From positions 1 to 44,185 of the forward strand of contig DBZL01000042.1 of the NCBI GenBank assembly GCA_002311745.1: a stretch of DNA of 44,185 nucleotides, written 5' to 3'. Under the pieces are notes generated by a model. It was not told the DNA's origin. It saw nothing but the letters and a program-made list of their open reading frames with translations, and ran no database searches. The stretch's first letter is position 1. The number at the start of each line of letters is the position of its first letter. The position numbers were made by a program, and so were the translations under genes. Of this stretch, positions 1-8,465 are shown one piece after another. The stretch is from Phycisphaerales bacterium UBA1161 (GTDB taxonomy: Bacteria > Planctomycetota > Phycisphaerae > Tepidisphaerales > Tepidisphaeraceae).

Positions 1-586
1 TGTAGAGCAGGCCGGTCCAGCTCACCGCCGCCCACGGCCACCACCGCCCCACCCCCCAGTAATCGGCCGCCAGACCCAACGACAAAAATGCCACCATGAA
101 CGCCGATTCCTGCCCATTCATGGTGAAGGCGACGGTCTTGCACTCCGTGACGTACAGCAGAATGAATAGCAACGGCGACCAGCGATCCACGCCGCGGTCG
201 CGCAGAATCATTCGCAACAGAAGCCAGCCGCCCGCGACGAACGCACCCAAACAGACCGCACGGTACAAATTCAGGGCAGCTTGGTCGCTTCCCTCGCTGA
301 GGGCATAAAAAACCGCCGGAAGCATGACGTTGATGACCGACGTGAACCCCTGCACCCGCCGCCCGGGGTTGTACACCAGCCCCCTGCCTTCCACCAAATT
401 CTTGCTGTGGCGGAAAGTGATCAGAAAGTCTTCCCAAACGTGATGGGTCACCAGCACGTAGGCCAGAGGCACAGCCAGGGCAAGCGCCAGGTAGAGTCCG
501 ATCCACCACTTGGCGGTCTGGTCCGTGGAAGATGTCCGGGTTTGCGGCAGAGCGCCTGGGGTGTTGGAGGAAAACCAAAGGGCCAC
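1..586 (-). CDS. GT-C type membrane glycosyltransferase, 5' part (runs off window start)
   Basis: The reverse strand reads open from a GTG at 586 to the window edge, about 195 codons, and an in-frame TAG lies just upstream of the GTG. The protein has a short polar N-terminus, a first membrane segment at about residues 30-47, then a conserved loop containing WEDFLITFRHSKNLVEG and VYNPGRRVQG, followed by further hydrophobic segments and a TMNGQE motif. The acidic-ITFR-NLVEG-YNPG loop is characteristic of GT-C lipid-linked sugar transferases related to the AftB/GT39-like group, which use polyprenyl-phosphate sugars on the outer face of the membrane. It follows the GT2-methyltransferase gene by 95 bases on the same strand, so the two are probably cotranscribed. 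The substrate cannot be read from the sequence. The start is uncertain because no clear ribosome-binding site precedes the GTG. Confidence 0.75.
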   Translation of the reverse strand, partial: MALWFSSNTPGALPQTRTSSTDQTAKWWIGLYLALALAVPLAYVLVTHHVWEDFLITFRHSKNLVEGRGLVYNPGRRVQGFTSVINVMLPAVFYALSEGSDQAALNLYRAVCLGAFVAGGWLLLRMILRDRGVDRWSPLLFILLYVTECKTVAFTMNGQESAFMVAFLSLGLAADYWGVGRWWPWAAVSWTGLLY

Positions 587-681
587 GGACGGATGCTAAC
601 CGTGCACAAAAACGCGATCAAGCCGCTCCGATCGCTCGCACGCCAACCGGCTGGTCAGGCGCGCTGGGCGGCGCGATCGGT

Positions 682-2241
682 TCACGCCGCGCCCGGCCGC
701 ACCCGCCTGGGGCGCGCCGCAAAAATGGCCTGATAGCCGAACAGCGACGGCATCACCACCGTGAAAATCGCCAAAACGAGGTTGATCGCTTTCATCAACG
801 GGTTGCCCGCCGACAAGCCCAGCGCCAACTCGAGCGGCATCACCGTCATCCGCTCCAGCGTGATTTCGTAGCCGTTATCCCGGATGAATTTGCGCGCCGT
901 GCGGCGGGTGTAAAAGCGCAGATGCGTCTTGTCCAGAATTCCCCGCTGCGCGTACTGAAACCGGCCAAACAGCAGCGAGAGGCGCACGGTGATGTTGGCC
1001 ACGTTGGGCACCGAGATCAGCACCAGCCCGCTTTCCTTCAGCAGCTCGCGGCATTGGCGCAAGAGCCGATCGCCAAAACGCAGGTGCTCCAGCACGTCCT
1101 GAAGGAGAACGCGGTCAAACTTTTTTCCCCGAAGCTGCGGCAACGCCGCGTCGAGCCCGCCGTCCAGGTCGGACTGGAGGTACTGCACGAAGGCGCCCGC
1201 GCACTTGGGCCGGGCCAGGATGTCCACCCCCGTGACTCGGTTGCCGTACTCGGCGAGCTTGGCGGCGAAGAAACCCTCCCCGCATCCCACGTCCAGCACG
1301 TCCTGATCCCTGCCGGCGAGGCGCAGAAAATAATCGTGGCTGGAATAGCGGCTTTTTTTCAGCGGATAGTGCGGCGCGTACTCCGCGAACTCCGGATAGC
1401 AGTCGATCGCCCGCACCGTGCGCTTGTAGCGCAGCAGCGTCCTGAGCACGTTGCCGGCGTATTTCATCCCGTTGACGTAGCAAATCTCGCCGCCGTAGTA
1501 GGTCGGGATCGGCACCTCGTGGATGCGAAATCCCTGGTGATGCAGCTTGATGATGATCTGCGTGTCAAAATGAAAATCATCGGTCATCTTCGACAGATCG
1601 ACGCGGCGCAGGGCGCCCAGGCTGTAGGCGCGGTAGCCGCTGTGAAACTCGCTCAGCTTCATGCCCAGGGCGCGGTTTTCGATGAAGCTGAGGATTTTAT
1701 TGCCGACGAATTTGTACAGCGGCATGCCCCCTTTTCGCGCCCCGCCGTACTGCTTCATCATGCGCGAGCCGAAGACGGCATCGGCCTCGCCGGCGGCAAT
1801 CGGCGCGTACATCTCCGCCAAAACCTCCGGGGCATATTGACCGTCGCCGTGAAGCAGCACGACGATGTCGAACCCCTTGTCGATGAAATATCGGTAGCCG
1901 AGTTTCTGGTTGCCGCCGTAACCCAGGTTCCTCTCGTTGCGCAAGACCGTCAGCTTGTCGATCCCGGACAGCGTCTTGTACCCCACGCCCAGGAGGTGGG
2001 TCTCATCCGCGCTGGCGTCGTCAAACACCGCCACCTCTTCAACGTTGTTCCAAACCTCCTGGGGAATGCGCTTCAAAACCGAGGCAAGCGTGGTGGCGGC
2101 GTTGTAGGCCACGATCAGGATGCCGATGCGCTTGCCTCGGTTTGAGGCGTTCTGCTGGCGCTGCTCCGCCGTCTGGGCCAGCGCCAAACCCGGCGCCGGC
2201 CGGAACAGGGCGGAGGTTGTGCTGGAGGCGCTACCGGTCAT
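682..2241 (-). CDS. Fusion of GT2 glycosyltransferase and SAM-dependent methyltransferase
   Basis: The 519-residue protein joins two enzymes. Residues about 37-270 form a GT2 GT-A domain of the dolichol-phosphate-mannose-synthase-like type: ILIVAYNAATT at 41-51, FDDAS at 73-77, and HGDGQY at 131-136 in the place of the usual DADGQ metal site. Residues about 310-470 are a class I methyltransferase with VLDVGCGEG at 315-323, an acidic GVD at 338-340 and a DVLEHL motif. The C-terminus (about 480-510) is hydrophobic and may anchor the protein to the membrane. It probably transfers a sugar from a nucleotide donor to a lipid or glycan acceptor and methylates a related acceptor. It diverges from the main glycan operon and precedes the GT-C gene. 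A large ORF on the opposite strand (532-2145) is a high-GC shadow. Confidence 0.88.
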   Translation of the reverse strand: MTGSASSTTSALFRPAPGLALAQTAEQRQQNASNRGKRIGILIVAYNAATTLASVLKRIPQEVWNNVEEVAVFDDASADETHLLGVGYKTLSGIDKLTVLRNERNLGYGGNQKLGYRYFIDKGFDIVVLLHGDGQYAPEVLAEMYAPIAAGEADAVFGSRMMKQYGGARKGGMPLYKFVGNKILSFIENRALGMKLSEFHSGYRAYSLGALRRVDLSKMTDDFHFDTQIIIKLHHQGFRIHEVPIPTYYGGEICYVNGMKYAGNVLRTLLRYKRTVRAIDCYPEFAEYAPHYPLKKSRYSSHDYFLRLAGRDQDVLDVGCGEGFFAAKLAEYGNRVTGVDILARPKCAGAFVQYLQSDLDGGLDAALPQLRGKKFDRVLLQDVLEHLRFGDRLLRQCRELLKESGLVLISVPNVANITVRLSLLFGRFQYAQRGILDKTHLRFYTRRTARKFIRDNGYEITLERMTVMPLELALGLSAGNPLMKAINLVLAIFTVVMPSLFGYQAIFAARPRRVRPGAA

Positions 2242-2363
2242 TCACTGGCCCAGCCGATCCCCCCTGTGCCGATCATTCTACCGGCGGTGGGGCCAACTTG
2301 GCCATCGGCCGCTCAAGGTCGGCCCGTTGCATCCTGGTCGGCACAGCGGCTAGCTTGTGCATC
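2242..2363. promoter_or_regulatory. Divergent promoter region between the two glycan transcription units
   Basis: This 122-base gap separates the minus-strand GT2-methyltransferase from the plus-strand glycan operon. On the plus strand TTGCAT at 2327-2332, an 18-base spacer and TAGCTT at 2351-2356 lie seven bases before the ATG at 2364, a spacing that would give a nearly leaderless transcript. On the minus strand TAGAAT (2280 down to 2275) lies about 34 bases before the ATG at 2241, without a convincing -35 element. These are eye-matched hexamers only. Confidence 0.35.
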
Positions 2364-4208
2364 ATGCGGATCGGTGTAAACGCCCTGCCCCTGCCCCTGA
2401 CCACCGGCGGCGGACGCTACGTGTTTGCCGGATTGCTGCCGCAGTTGCTCCGATTGGATCGGGAGCACCGATACATCGTTTTCTCCCAGCCCCGCGGCAT
2501 CGGGCTGGTGCGGCAAATCCTGGGCGATGCCTGCGGCGAGGGCCGCGTCCGCATCGTCAGCGCCATCGATGAAGAGCACGTCTATCCGTACCGCGATCAG
2601 TTCGATTTGTATTTCGCCCCCCTGAACAACTTGCGCCCGCGCCTCTACGACCGCCCCACCGTCGCCGTGCTTCATGACATCCAGGAGCAGTATAGCCCGC
2701 AGTACTTTTCGCCAACCGAGCTGATCGCGCGCCGCGAGGCGTATCCGGAAATCTGCCTCTCGGCCACGATCCTCGTCGCCGTCTCGAACTTCTGCAAAGA
2801 CTGTTTCGTGGAAAAGTTCGGGATCGACCCGCGCAAAGTCGAGGTGATTCACAACGCGCCGCAAGCCGGGCTCGTCGGCGACGACGACGGCGTTTGGCGC
2901 CGGCCCCCGCCGCCGCGGCCGTTCTTCTTCTATCCCGCCAACTATTACCCGCACAAGAATCACGCCCTGCTCCTAGATGCCATGCAAAAACTGGCCGGAC
3001 AGGGCGGCGATCCATCGGTGATTTTTGCCGGCGATCCGGTGCCGGGCGGATTCCCGCTGCCCCGGGAGATCGCCCGCCGGCATCTGGGTGATCGCTGCTT
3101 TTTCTTCAGCACCCTGGAACCGGACGAGATGCGATTTCTTTACCGCCACGCTCTGGCGGTAGTGCTGCCGACCATGTTCGAGGGATTCGGCATGCCGGCC
3201 GTGGAAGCGATGGCCTGCGGATGCCCGGTGGTCTGTTCGGACATCGGGCCGCTGCGCGAGGTCGCCGGCGATTGCGCGTTGTATTTCCCGCCGGGTGATC
3301 TGGAGCAGCTTTGCCGGCGGCTTGAGCAAATCTCGTGCGACCAGGCGCTGCGCCGGCGAATGATCGAAGCCGGCCTGGCGTCCGCGGCAAAATACACCTG
3401 GGAGGCGGCCGCGCGGCGAATGCTGGAGGTCTTTGCCCAGGCCCCGCGGCGATTCAAGTTCGGCTACGACCCGCGGCCGCTTTCCAAGCCCCGCCCGCGC
3501 ATCGGGATTCTCCTGCGCCCCGTCCGCGGGGGCGGCGCGCTGGCGCCAGCGCTGGCCAGCATCGCCGCCTGCGGCTACGAGAATCTGGCGATCTGCCAAT
3601 CCCCCGTCTCCGGCAGCGACCTGCAAGCCATGCTCGATTTCGCCCGCGCGGAAAAACTGGATCTGGTTGGGCAGGTTTGCGGGGGCCATCGTCTTTTGCC
3701 CAGTGCGCTGGACTCGCTGGCGTTTTCATTCGACTGCGGCGCCGATCGCGCCGTGCATCTTGGCGAAGCCGCGACCTGGCGCCGGGGCCGATACCGGGGC
3801 GTGGCGCGCCTGCGCGGCACCGGCGATCAACTATGGAAGCTGGAAGGCGGGCTCTATGCCGAGATGATGTTCCTTGCCCCGGCGGCCCTGGCTCGCTGGC
3901 CGGCCGCCCAGGAGATGCTGCGTCATCCGCCGGCCGATTGGCGATGGCCATTGCTCTGTGCCGCCCGCGCGGATGGTCAACTGATGCTGTTGCGCCGCAC
4001 CCTGGCCGATGGTCGACGCGCAAGCCCTCTGGCTCACCTGCGCGCCTACCGCGCCGGGATGTTCGATTTTTATCGCATGGACAACGGCCAGCCGATCCGT
4101 ACGCCTGCCCTGCGGCGGTTTGAGGAGCCCGTCCGCTGGCTCAGCCAGTTTTTGCCGCTGCGCCTGCAATATGCCGGAACCCGACTGTGGTATCGGCTGG
4201 CGCGATGA
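2364..4208 (+). CDS. GT4 glycosyltransferase with a degenerate GT2-like C-terminal domain
   Basis: The reading frame is open further upstream, but the ATG at 2364 gives a normal GT4 N-terminus (MRIGVNALPL, glycine-rich TTGGGRY loop at 13-19), so 614 residues. Residues 1-360 form a GT-B fold: YYPHKNH at 194-200 and the donor-binding FEGFGMPAVEAM at 272-283 with the E-x7-E spacing. It should move a sugar from a nucleotide donor to a lipid-linked glycan at the cytoplasmic membrane. Residues about 378-614 align by eye with the GT2 half of the fusion at 11031-13415 (the LLPSALDSLAFSF stretch against LPGAVERAVAHF), but the DGGSxD and NSDD metal-binding motifs are gone, so this half is probably non-catalytic. 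First gene of the operon; the next gene starts 55 bases on. Confidence 0.87.
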   Translation: MRIGVNALPLPLTTGGGRYVFAGLLPQLLRLDREHRYIVFSQPRGIGLVRQILGDACGEGRVRIVSAIDEEHVYPYRDQFDLYFAPLNNLRPRLYDRPTVAVLHDIQEQYSPQYFSPTELIARREAYPEICLSATILVAVSNFCKDCFVEKFGIDPRKVEVIHNAPQAGLVGDDDGVWRRPPPPRPFFFYPANYYPHKNHALLLDAMQKLAGQGGDPSVIFAGDPVPGGFPLPREIARRHLGDRCFFFSTLEPDEMRFLYRHALAVVLPTMFEGFGMPAVEAMACGCPVVCSDIGPLREVAGDCALYFPPGDLEQLCRRLEQISCDQALRRRMIEAGLASAAKYTWEAAARRMLEVFAQAPRRFKFGYDPRPLSKPRPRIGILLRPVRGGGALAPALASIAACGYENLAICQSPVSGSDLQAMLDFARAEKLDLVGQVCGGHRLLPSALDSLAFSFDCGADRAVHLGEAATWRRGRYRGVARLRGTGDQLWKLEGGLYAEMMFLAPAALARWPAAQEMLRHPPADWRWPLLCAARADGQLMLLRRTLADGRRASPLAHLRAYRAGMFDFYRMDNGQPIRTPALRRFEEPVRWLSQFLPLRLQYAGTRLWYRLAR

Positions 4209-4263
4209 TCGGCTCGGCGGCATCGCCGGCTGAATCTTGGAGTTGCTTTGAGCTTGCTGTACG

Positions 4264-5136
4264 ATGGTTCGGATGAACGGTGACGTGGCCAGTGAAGTTC
4301 CCACGCCGGCCGGTTCGCTGAATCCGGCACACGTAGTTCGCAGTCTCTGGGGCGGCCGAGAGCTGATCCTGCAGTTGACCCGCCGCGAAATCTCCGCGCG
4401 CTATCGCGGAACCTATCTGGGGATCATCTGGTCGTTTATCACTCCGTTGCTGATGCTGGTGATTTACACGTTCGTCTTTTCCATCATCTTCCGGGCCAGA
4501 TGGGAGGGGCAGCCGGAGGGTCCCAAAGGCCGCACGTATTTCGCGATCTGTCTTTTCGCCGGGCTGATACCGTTCAGCTTTTTCGCAGAGATGGCCACGC
4601 GCGCACCCGGGCTGATCCTGGGCGTGCCCAGTTACGTGAGGAAGGTGGTTTTCCCGCTGGAAGTGTTGCCCATCATCACGCTGGGATCGGCGCTGTTTCA
4701 TTCTCTGGTCAGCGTCGTCATTTTACTGATCGGTCTGGTGACCCTGCAGGGATGGCTGCTGTCGCCGCAGTTGCTGTTGCTGCCGGTGGCGTACGTGCCG
4801 CTGATTTTGTTTTGCCTGGGTCTGGCGTGGCTGCTGGCGGCTTTGGGCCCGTTCATGCGTGACCTGTCGCACGGTGTGGTGCCCCTGGTGCAAATGCTCA
4901 GTTTCCTGACGCCGATTTTTTACCCCATCAGCGCCGTCCCACAGCCGATCCGCCCGATCCTGACGGCCAATCCGCTGACCCTCGTGGTGGCCGGATTCCG
5001 CCAGGCCCTGCTGAATCAGGAGCACGTCATCGGGACGGGCCCTTGGCTGGCATGGACCGGGGCGTCGGCTCTGCTGGCCGTGATCGGATACGCCTTTTTC
5101 GTACGGGTCAAGCGAGGATTCGCGGATGTGCTGTAA
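4264..5136 (+). CDS. wzm: ABC-2 type polysaccharide exporter permease (Wzm-like), system 1
   Basis: A 290-residue membrane protein with an amphipathic start, the TRREISARYRGTYLGIIW motif at about residues 39-56 that is typical of Wzm/TagG permeases, and six or so hydrophobic segments ending with the short basic tail VRVKRGF. Wzm forms the transmembrane channel for a lipid-linked polysaccharide and pairs with the Wzt ATPase encoded 30 bases downstream. Two ATGs are possible, 4264 and 4273. Neither has a Shine-Dalgarno sequence, but TACGAT at 4260-4265 would act as a -10 box for a leaderless transcript starting at 4273. The symbol is given by family analogy. Confidence 0.92.
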   Translation: MVRMNGDVASEVPTPAGSLNPAHVVRSLWGGRELILQLTRREISARYRGTYLGIIWSFITPLLMLVIYTFVFSIIFRARWEGQPEGPKGRTYFAICLFAGLIPFSFFAEMATRAPGLILGVPSYVRKVVFPLEVLPIITLGSALFHSLVSVVILLIGLVTLQGWLLSPQLLLLPVAYVPLILFCLGLAWLLAALGPFMRDLSHGVVPLVQMLSFLTPIFYPISAVPQPIRPILTANPLTLVVAGFRQALLNQEHVIGTGPWLAWTGASALLAVIGYAFFVRVKRGFADVL

Positions 5137-5166
5137 GCGTCCGTTGATCGGCCAGGAGGTTCGTGC

Positions 5167-7383
5167 ATGACCGTGGCGCCGGCCAGGATCGCCGCAGATT
5201 CCGCCGCCATCCAGCCGGCCGCCAGCGGCGCCGCGGCCGCGGACGACGTGGTCCTTTCCCTCCAGGGCATCGGCAAGGCGTATTACTTGTACGATCGCCC
5301 GAGGGATCGGCTCAAGCAGCTCGTGCTGGGCCGCTGGGGCCGAAACTACGGCCAGGAGTTCTGGGCGCTGCGGGAGGTGTCGCTGGAGCTGCGCCGCGGC
5401 CAGACCCTGGGCGTGATCGGGCGCAACGGCTCGGGCAAGAGCACGCTTTTGCAGATCATCAGCGGCGTGTTGCAGCCGACGCGGGGAACGGTGCGCGTCA
5501 AGGGCCGCGTCGCCGCCATGCTGGAGCTGGGCAGCGGGTTCAACCCGGAATATTCCGGCCGCGAAAACGTCCTGCTCAACGGCGCGATCCTGGGCATTGG
5601 GCGAGCCGACATTGAAAAGCGATACGAGCAGATCGTCGCCTTTGCCGACATCGGCGATTTCATCCGCCGGCCCGTCAAGACGTATTCCACCGGTATGTAC
5701 ATGCGGCTGGCCTTTGCCGTGGCGACCAGCGTCAATCCCGACCTGCTGCTGATCGACGAGGTCTTGGCGGTCGGGGACGTCTTTTTCCGCCAGAAATGCT
5801 ATCGCCGCCTGGACGCGTTGCGCGAGTCGGGGACGGCGATCGTGCTGGTGTCGCACGCGATGACCGAGGTCGAGCAGTTTTGCCGCCGGGGACTGCTGCT
5901 TCACTACGGCGACGTCCTGATGGAAGGCAGCGCCGTCGAGGTAGTGAAGCGCTATTACCTGATCGAACAGGAGGACCGCGCCGCGGCCGTCGTGCCGCCG
6001 TCCGGCGACGCCCCGCTGGCCGCCGCATCGCCCCATCCGGACGATCAGCAAGCGGCCCGCCAGCACCTCTGGCCCGATGCGAGCAAGGCGCTGGACATTT
6101 CGCACGCCACGGTCATTGACAACGGCTGGGCCAAATGCACGGGCCTATGGCTGTGCAACGCGGCGGGCGAGCCGGCGCAGGTGTTCCAACAGTCCGAGAC
6201 GGCCGTCTTTTACACGGAATTCGAGCTGCTGCGCGACATCGAGGTTCCCATCGGCGGCGTGGTGATCACCAACGACAAGGGGGCGACGGTCCACGGCAAA
6301 AGCACGCTCGAGTACGGCAGCTACGTGCCGCGGCTGATCAAAGCCGGCACGCGCGTGCGCTTCCGCCAGGAGATCATGCTGGACGTCGCCATAGGCGAGT
6401 ACACCTTCGAGGTGGGATTGGCCACGATGAGCGCTCAGGATTACGACCGCCGCGCCCAGATGCCTCACATCGAATTGCATGGAACCAACATCCGCCTGTG
6501 CCATTTGCCGGACGTCAATCGACTCGCGGTGATTTTTCGGCGCAACCCCTGGCCGGTGCAACTGCTGCATCACGGGATCGCCAATCTTCCGGGCCACTGC
6601 GAAGTGTCGCTGTTTACGCCGCAGCACGCGGCTCCACCTGCCAAAGCGCCGCGCGAGCCTGACGCCGCCACCGATGCGCCCCCCATCTTTCACGTCACGC
6701 ATTGGAAGGCCGGCTCGCAGTGGATTTACAAAATCCTGGCCGCCTGCGCCCCGGAGCGCATCGTTCCGCCCCAACTGGGAAACCTCCACGTTTTTGCTGG
6801 GACCCACGCGGGCAAAATTTATCCGACGGTCTACATGGCGCGCGACGAGTTTCTGCGAATTCTGCCCAAGAACGGCCGGTATTTCGTCGTCATCCGCGAC
6901 CTGCGCGACACGCTGGTCTCGGCCTACTTCAGCTTCAAGCACACCCACAAGCTGTTGAGGGACGATATGGCGCAATGGCGCCAGGTGCTGAATTCAGTGG
7001 ATCAAGAAGAAGGGATGCTGCGCCTGATGGACCAGTGGCTGCCGTTGGCGGCGCGCATCCAGGAGTCGTGGGTGGAATCGGGGGAGCAAGTGATTCGCTA
7101 TGCGGATCTCCTGGAGCACGACGAGGATATTCTACAGCGGGTGCTGATCGAGCAGTGCGGGTTGGACGTGCCGCGGGAAAAGCTCCGCGCGGCGGTGGTG
7201 GCCAATCGCTTCGAGAATCTGACTGGCCGCCCGCGCGGGCAGGAGGACCTCACCTCCCACGAGCGGCGCGGCGTCGCCGGCGATTGGCGAAATCATTTCA
7301 CCGACCGCCTCAAGCGCCTGTTCAAGGTGCGGTACGGCGGCCTGCTGATCGTATCGGGAGTCGAAAAGGATCTGAACTGGTAA
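5167..7383 (+). CDS. wzt: Wzt-like exporter ATPase fused to a carbohydrate-binding domain and a sulfotransferase
   Basis: The 738-residue protein starts at an ATG seven bases after a strong AGGAGG (5154-5159). Residues 28-265 are an ABC ATPase: Walker A GRNGSGKS at 85-92, signature YSTGMYM at 173-179, Walker B LLLIDE at 193-198, switch histidine 230. Residues about 310-485 match the Wzt C-terminal beta-sandwich that recognises the end of the exported glycan. After a proline-rich linker, residues about 506-738 are a sulfotransferase: HWKAGSQW at 512-519 corresponds to the 5'-phosphosulfate loop and RDLRDTLVSAYFS at 577-589 to the 3'-phosphate site of PAPS enzymes. Ordinary Wzt proteins end after the second domain, at 400-460 residues. 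The fusion implies that the glycan being exported is sulfated at or near the transporter. The second Wzt in this window (31355-32629) lacks the extra domain. Confidence 0.93.
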   Translation: MTVAPARIAADSAAIQPAASGAAAADDVVLSLQGIGKAYYLYDRPRDRLKQLVLGRWGRNYGQEFWALREVSLELRRGQTLGVIGRNGSGKSTLLQIISGVLQPTRGTVRVKGRVAAMLELGSGFNPEYSGRENVLLNGAILGIGRADIEKRYEQIVAFADIGDFIRRPVKTYSTGMYMRLAFAVATSVNPDLLLIDEVLAVGDVFFRQKCYRRLDALRESGTAIVLVSHAMTEVEQFCRRGLLLHYGDVLMEGSAVEVVKRYYLIEQEDRAAAVVPPSGDAPLAAASPHPDDQQAARQHLWPDASKALDISHATVIDNGWAKCTGLWLCNAAGEPAQVFQQSETAVFYTEFELLRDIEVPIGGVVITNDKGATVHGKSTLEYGSYVPRLIKAGTRVRFRQEIMLDVAIGEYTFEVGLATMSAQDYDRRAQMPHIELHGTNIRLCHLPDVNRLAVIFRRNPWPVQLLHHGIANLPGHCEVSLFTPQHAAPPAKAPREPDAATDAPPIFHVTHWKAGSQWIYKILAACAPERIVPPQLGNLHVFAGTHAGKIYPTVYMARDEFLRILPKNGRYFVVIRDLRDTLVSAYFSFKHTHKLLRDDMAQWRQVLNSVDQEEGMLRLMDQWLPLAARIQESWVESGEQVIRYADLLEHDEDILQRVLIEQCGLDVPREKLRAAVVANRFENLTGRPRGQEDLTSHERRGVAGDWRNHFTDRLKRLFKVRYGGLLIVSGVEKDLNW

Positions 7384-7386
7384 CCC

Positions 7387-7506
7387 ATGGAGCTGATCGC
7401 CGGCATCCCGACATCGGCCCAGGAAATCATGGCCGGCTTCGACCGCCTCGCCACGATCTATCCGCAGCTTTCACTTGCCACGTCGATCGATCCCTCATCC
7501 GCGTGA
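7387..7506 (+). CDS. Very short ORF after wzt, doubtful
   Basis: A 39-codon ORF begins three bases after the stop of the Wzt-sulfotransferase gene and ends with TGA at 7504-7506. Its product (MELIAGIPTSAQEIMAGFD and onward) matches nothing I recognise. No ribosome-binding site other than translational coupling is evident. It could be the remnant of a larger gene lost between the exporter and the next methyltransferase, or simply chance. Confidence 0.2.
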   Translation: MELIAGIPTSAQEIMAGFDRLATIYPQLSLATSIDPSSA

Positions 7507-7564
7507 TCGTCGTTTGTCGCGGCGGTTCACGCACGTTATTATCACCGCGTGAGGATGGCCTGGA

Positions 7565-8341
7565 ATGCGAGATTTCGCCACACCGCGCGACATTACCCGT
7601 ATGGAGGACTGTTATTTCTATCACACGATGGACCTGCCCGGCATCGGAAGAATAGAAGGCGATTGGAACCTCCTTCCCAACATCACAGAATATCTCGGCC
7701 ACGTCAGCTTTGATGGAAAGCGCGTATTGGACGTCGGCTGCGGTGCCGGCGCACTCACCTTTTATATGGAGCAGCACGGCGCATCGGTCGTCTCATACGA
7801 TCTGGACAAGACTGGCGACTGGGACATGGTTCCGTACGTCAAATGGGAACAGCGCCTCAACGTCGAGGCCGACCGAAAAACCATCATCGACCGTCTGAAC
7901 AACGCTTATTGGCTCTCCCACAAAGCTTTCAATTCAAAAGCGAAAGTTGTTTACGGCAGCGTGTACGACATGCCTGATCTGATCGGTGCCGTTGATATCG
8001 CGGTTTATGGCTCAGTTTTATTGCATCTCAGAGACCCCTTTCTTGCGCTCCAGAACGGCCTTCGATTCGTCCGGGATACGGTCATTGTCGCCGACTTGGC
8101 AGGTGACTCCGAAACCAGCAGGCCCTATCTCGGCTTTCTCCCCGACGCCAAAACCTTGGAGCCCAAGGATACCTGGTGGAATCTGAGGCCCCAATGGGTA
8201 GTTCGAGCCATTGGCGTGCTCGGGTTTGAGGACACAGAAATCATTATCCACACACAACAATACAAGGGCCAAACGGTCTATCTTTATACAGTCGTCGGAA
8301 AACGAACCCATGGACAAGTGATTCCGGCCAACCCGAGGTGA
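7565..8341 (+). CDS. Class I SAM-dependent methyltransferase
   Basis: The 258-residue protein carries the SAM-binding motif I VLDVGCGAG at about 54-62, followed by an acidic strand end (VVSYDL at 75-80). Its N-terminal HTMDLPGIG and EGDW motifs resemble methyltransferases found in glycan and natural-product loci that are loosely related to the CmoB/DUF1698 group. A GAGGA sequence lies about nine bases before the ATG. It sits between exporter and glycosyltransferase genes, so a sugar methyltransferase role is likely, acceptor unknown. By eye its coding sequence is less GC-rich than its neighbours, with more A/T in third positions, which may mean separate acquisition. Confidence 0.85.
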   Translation: MRDFATPRDITRMEDCYFYHTMDLPGIGRIEGDWNLLPNITEYLGHVSFDGKRVLDVGCGAGALTFYMEQHGASVVSYDLDKTGDWDMVPYVKWEQRLNVEADRKTIIDRLNNAYWLSHKAFNSKAKVVYGSVYDMPDLIGAVDIAVYGSVLLHLRDPFLALQNGLRFVRDTVIVADLAGDSETSRPYLGFLPDAKTLEPKDTWWNLRPQWVVRAIGVLGFEDTEIIIHTQQYKGQTVYLYTVVGKRTHGQVIPANPR

Positions 8342-8465
8342 AGTTTCGCCAAAATCACTCGCCGACGCGCCTGTTGCACGACGGATTCCGCGGGCTACGC
8401 GGGCCGGTGCAAGGCCCAAGCGCCGGCGGCGCGGTCGGACCGGAACGAAGAGGCCAAGAGCGAAA

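Noticed and set aside
532..2145. A 537-codon plus-strand ORF opposite the GT2-methyltransferase
   Set aside because: Its product is rich in R, H, Q and A without any domain, while the minus-strand frame has clear GT2 and methyltransferase motifs. It is a shadow caused by GC-rich third positions.
4723..6105. A 460-codon minus-strand ORF across wzm and wzt
   Set aside because: It opposes unmistakable exporter genes and has no recognisable motif; composition is that of a shadow frame.
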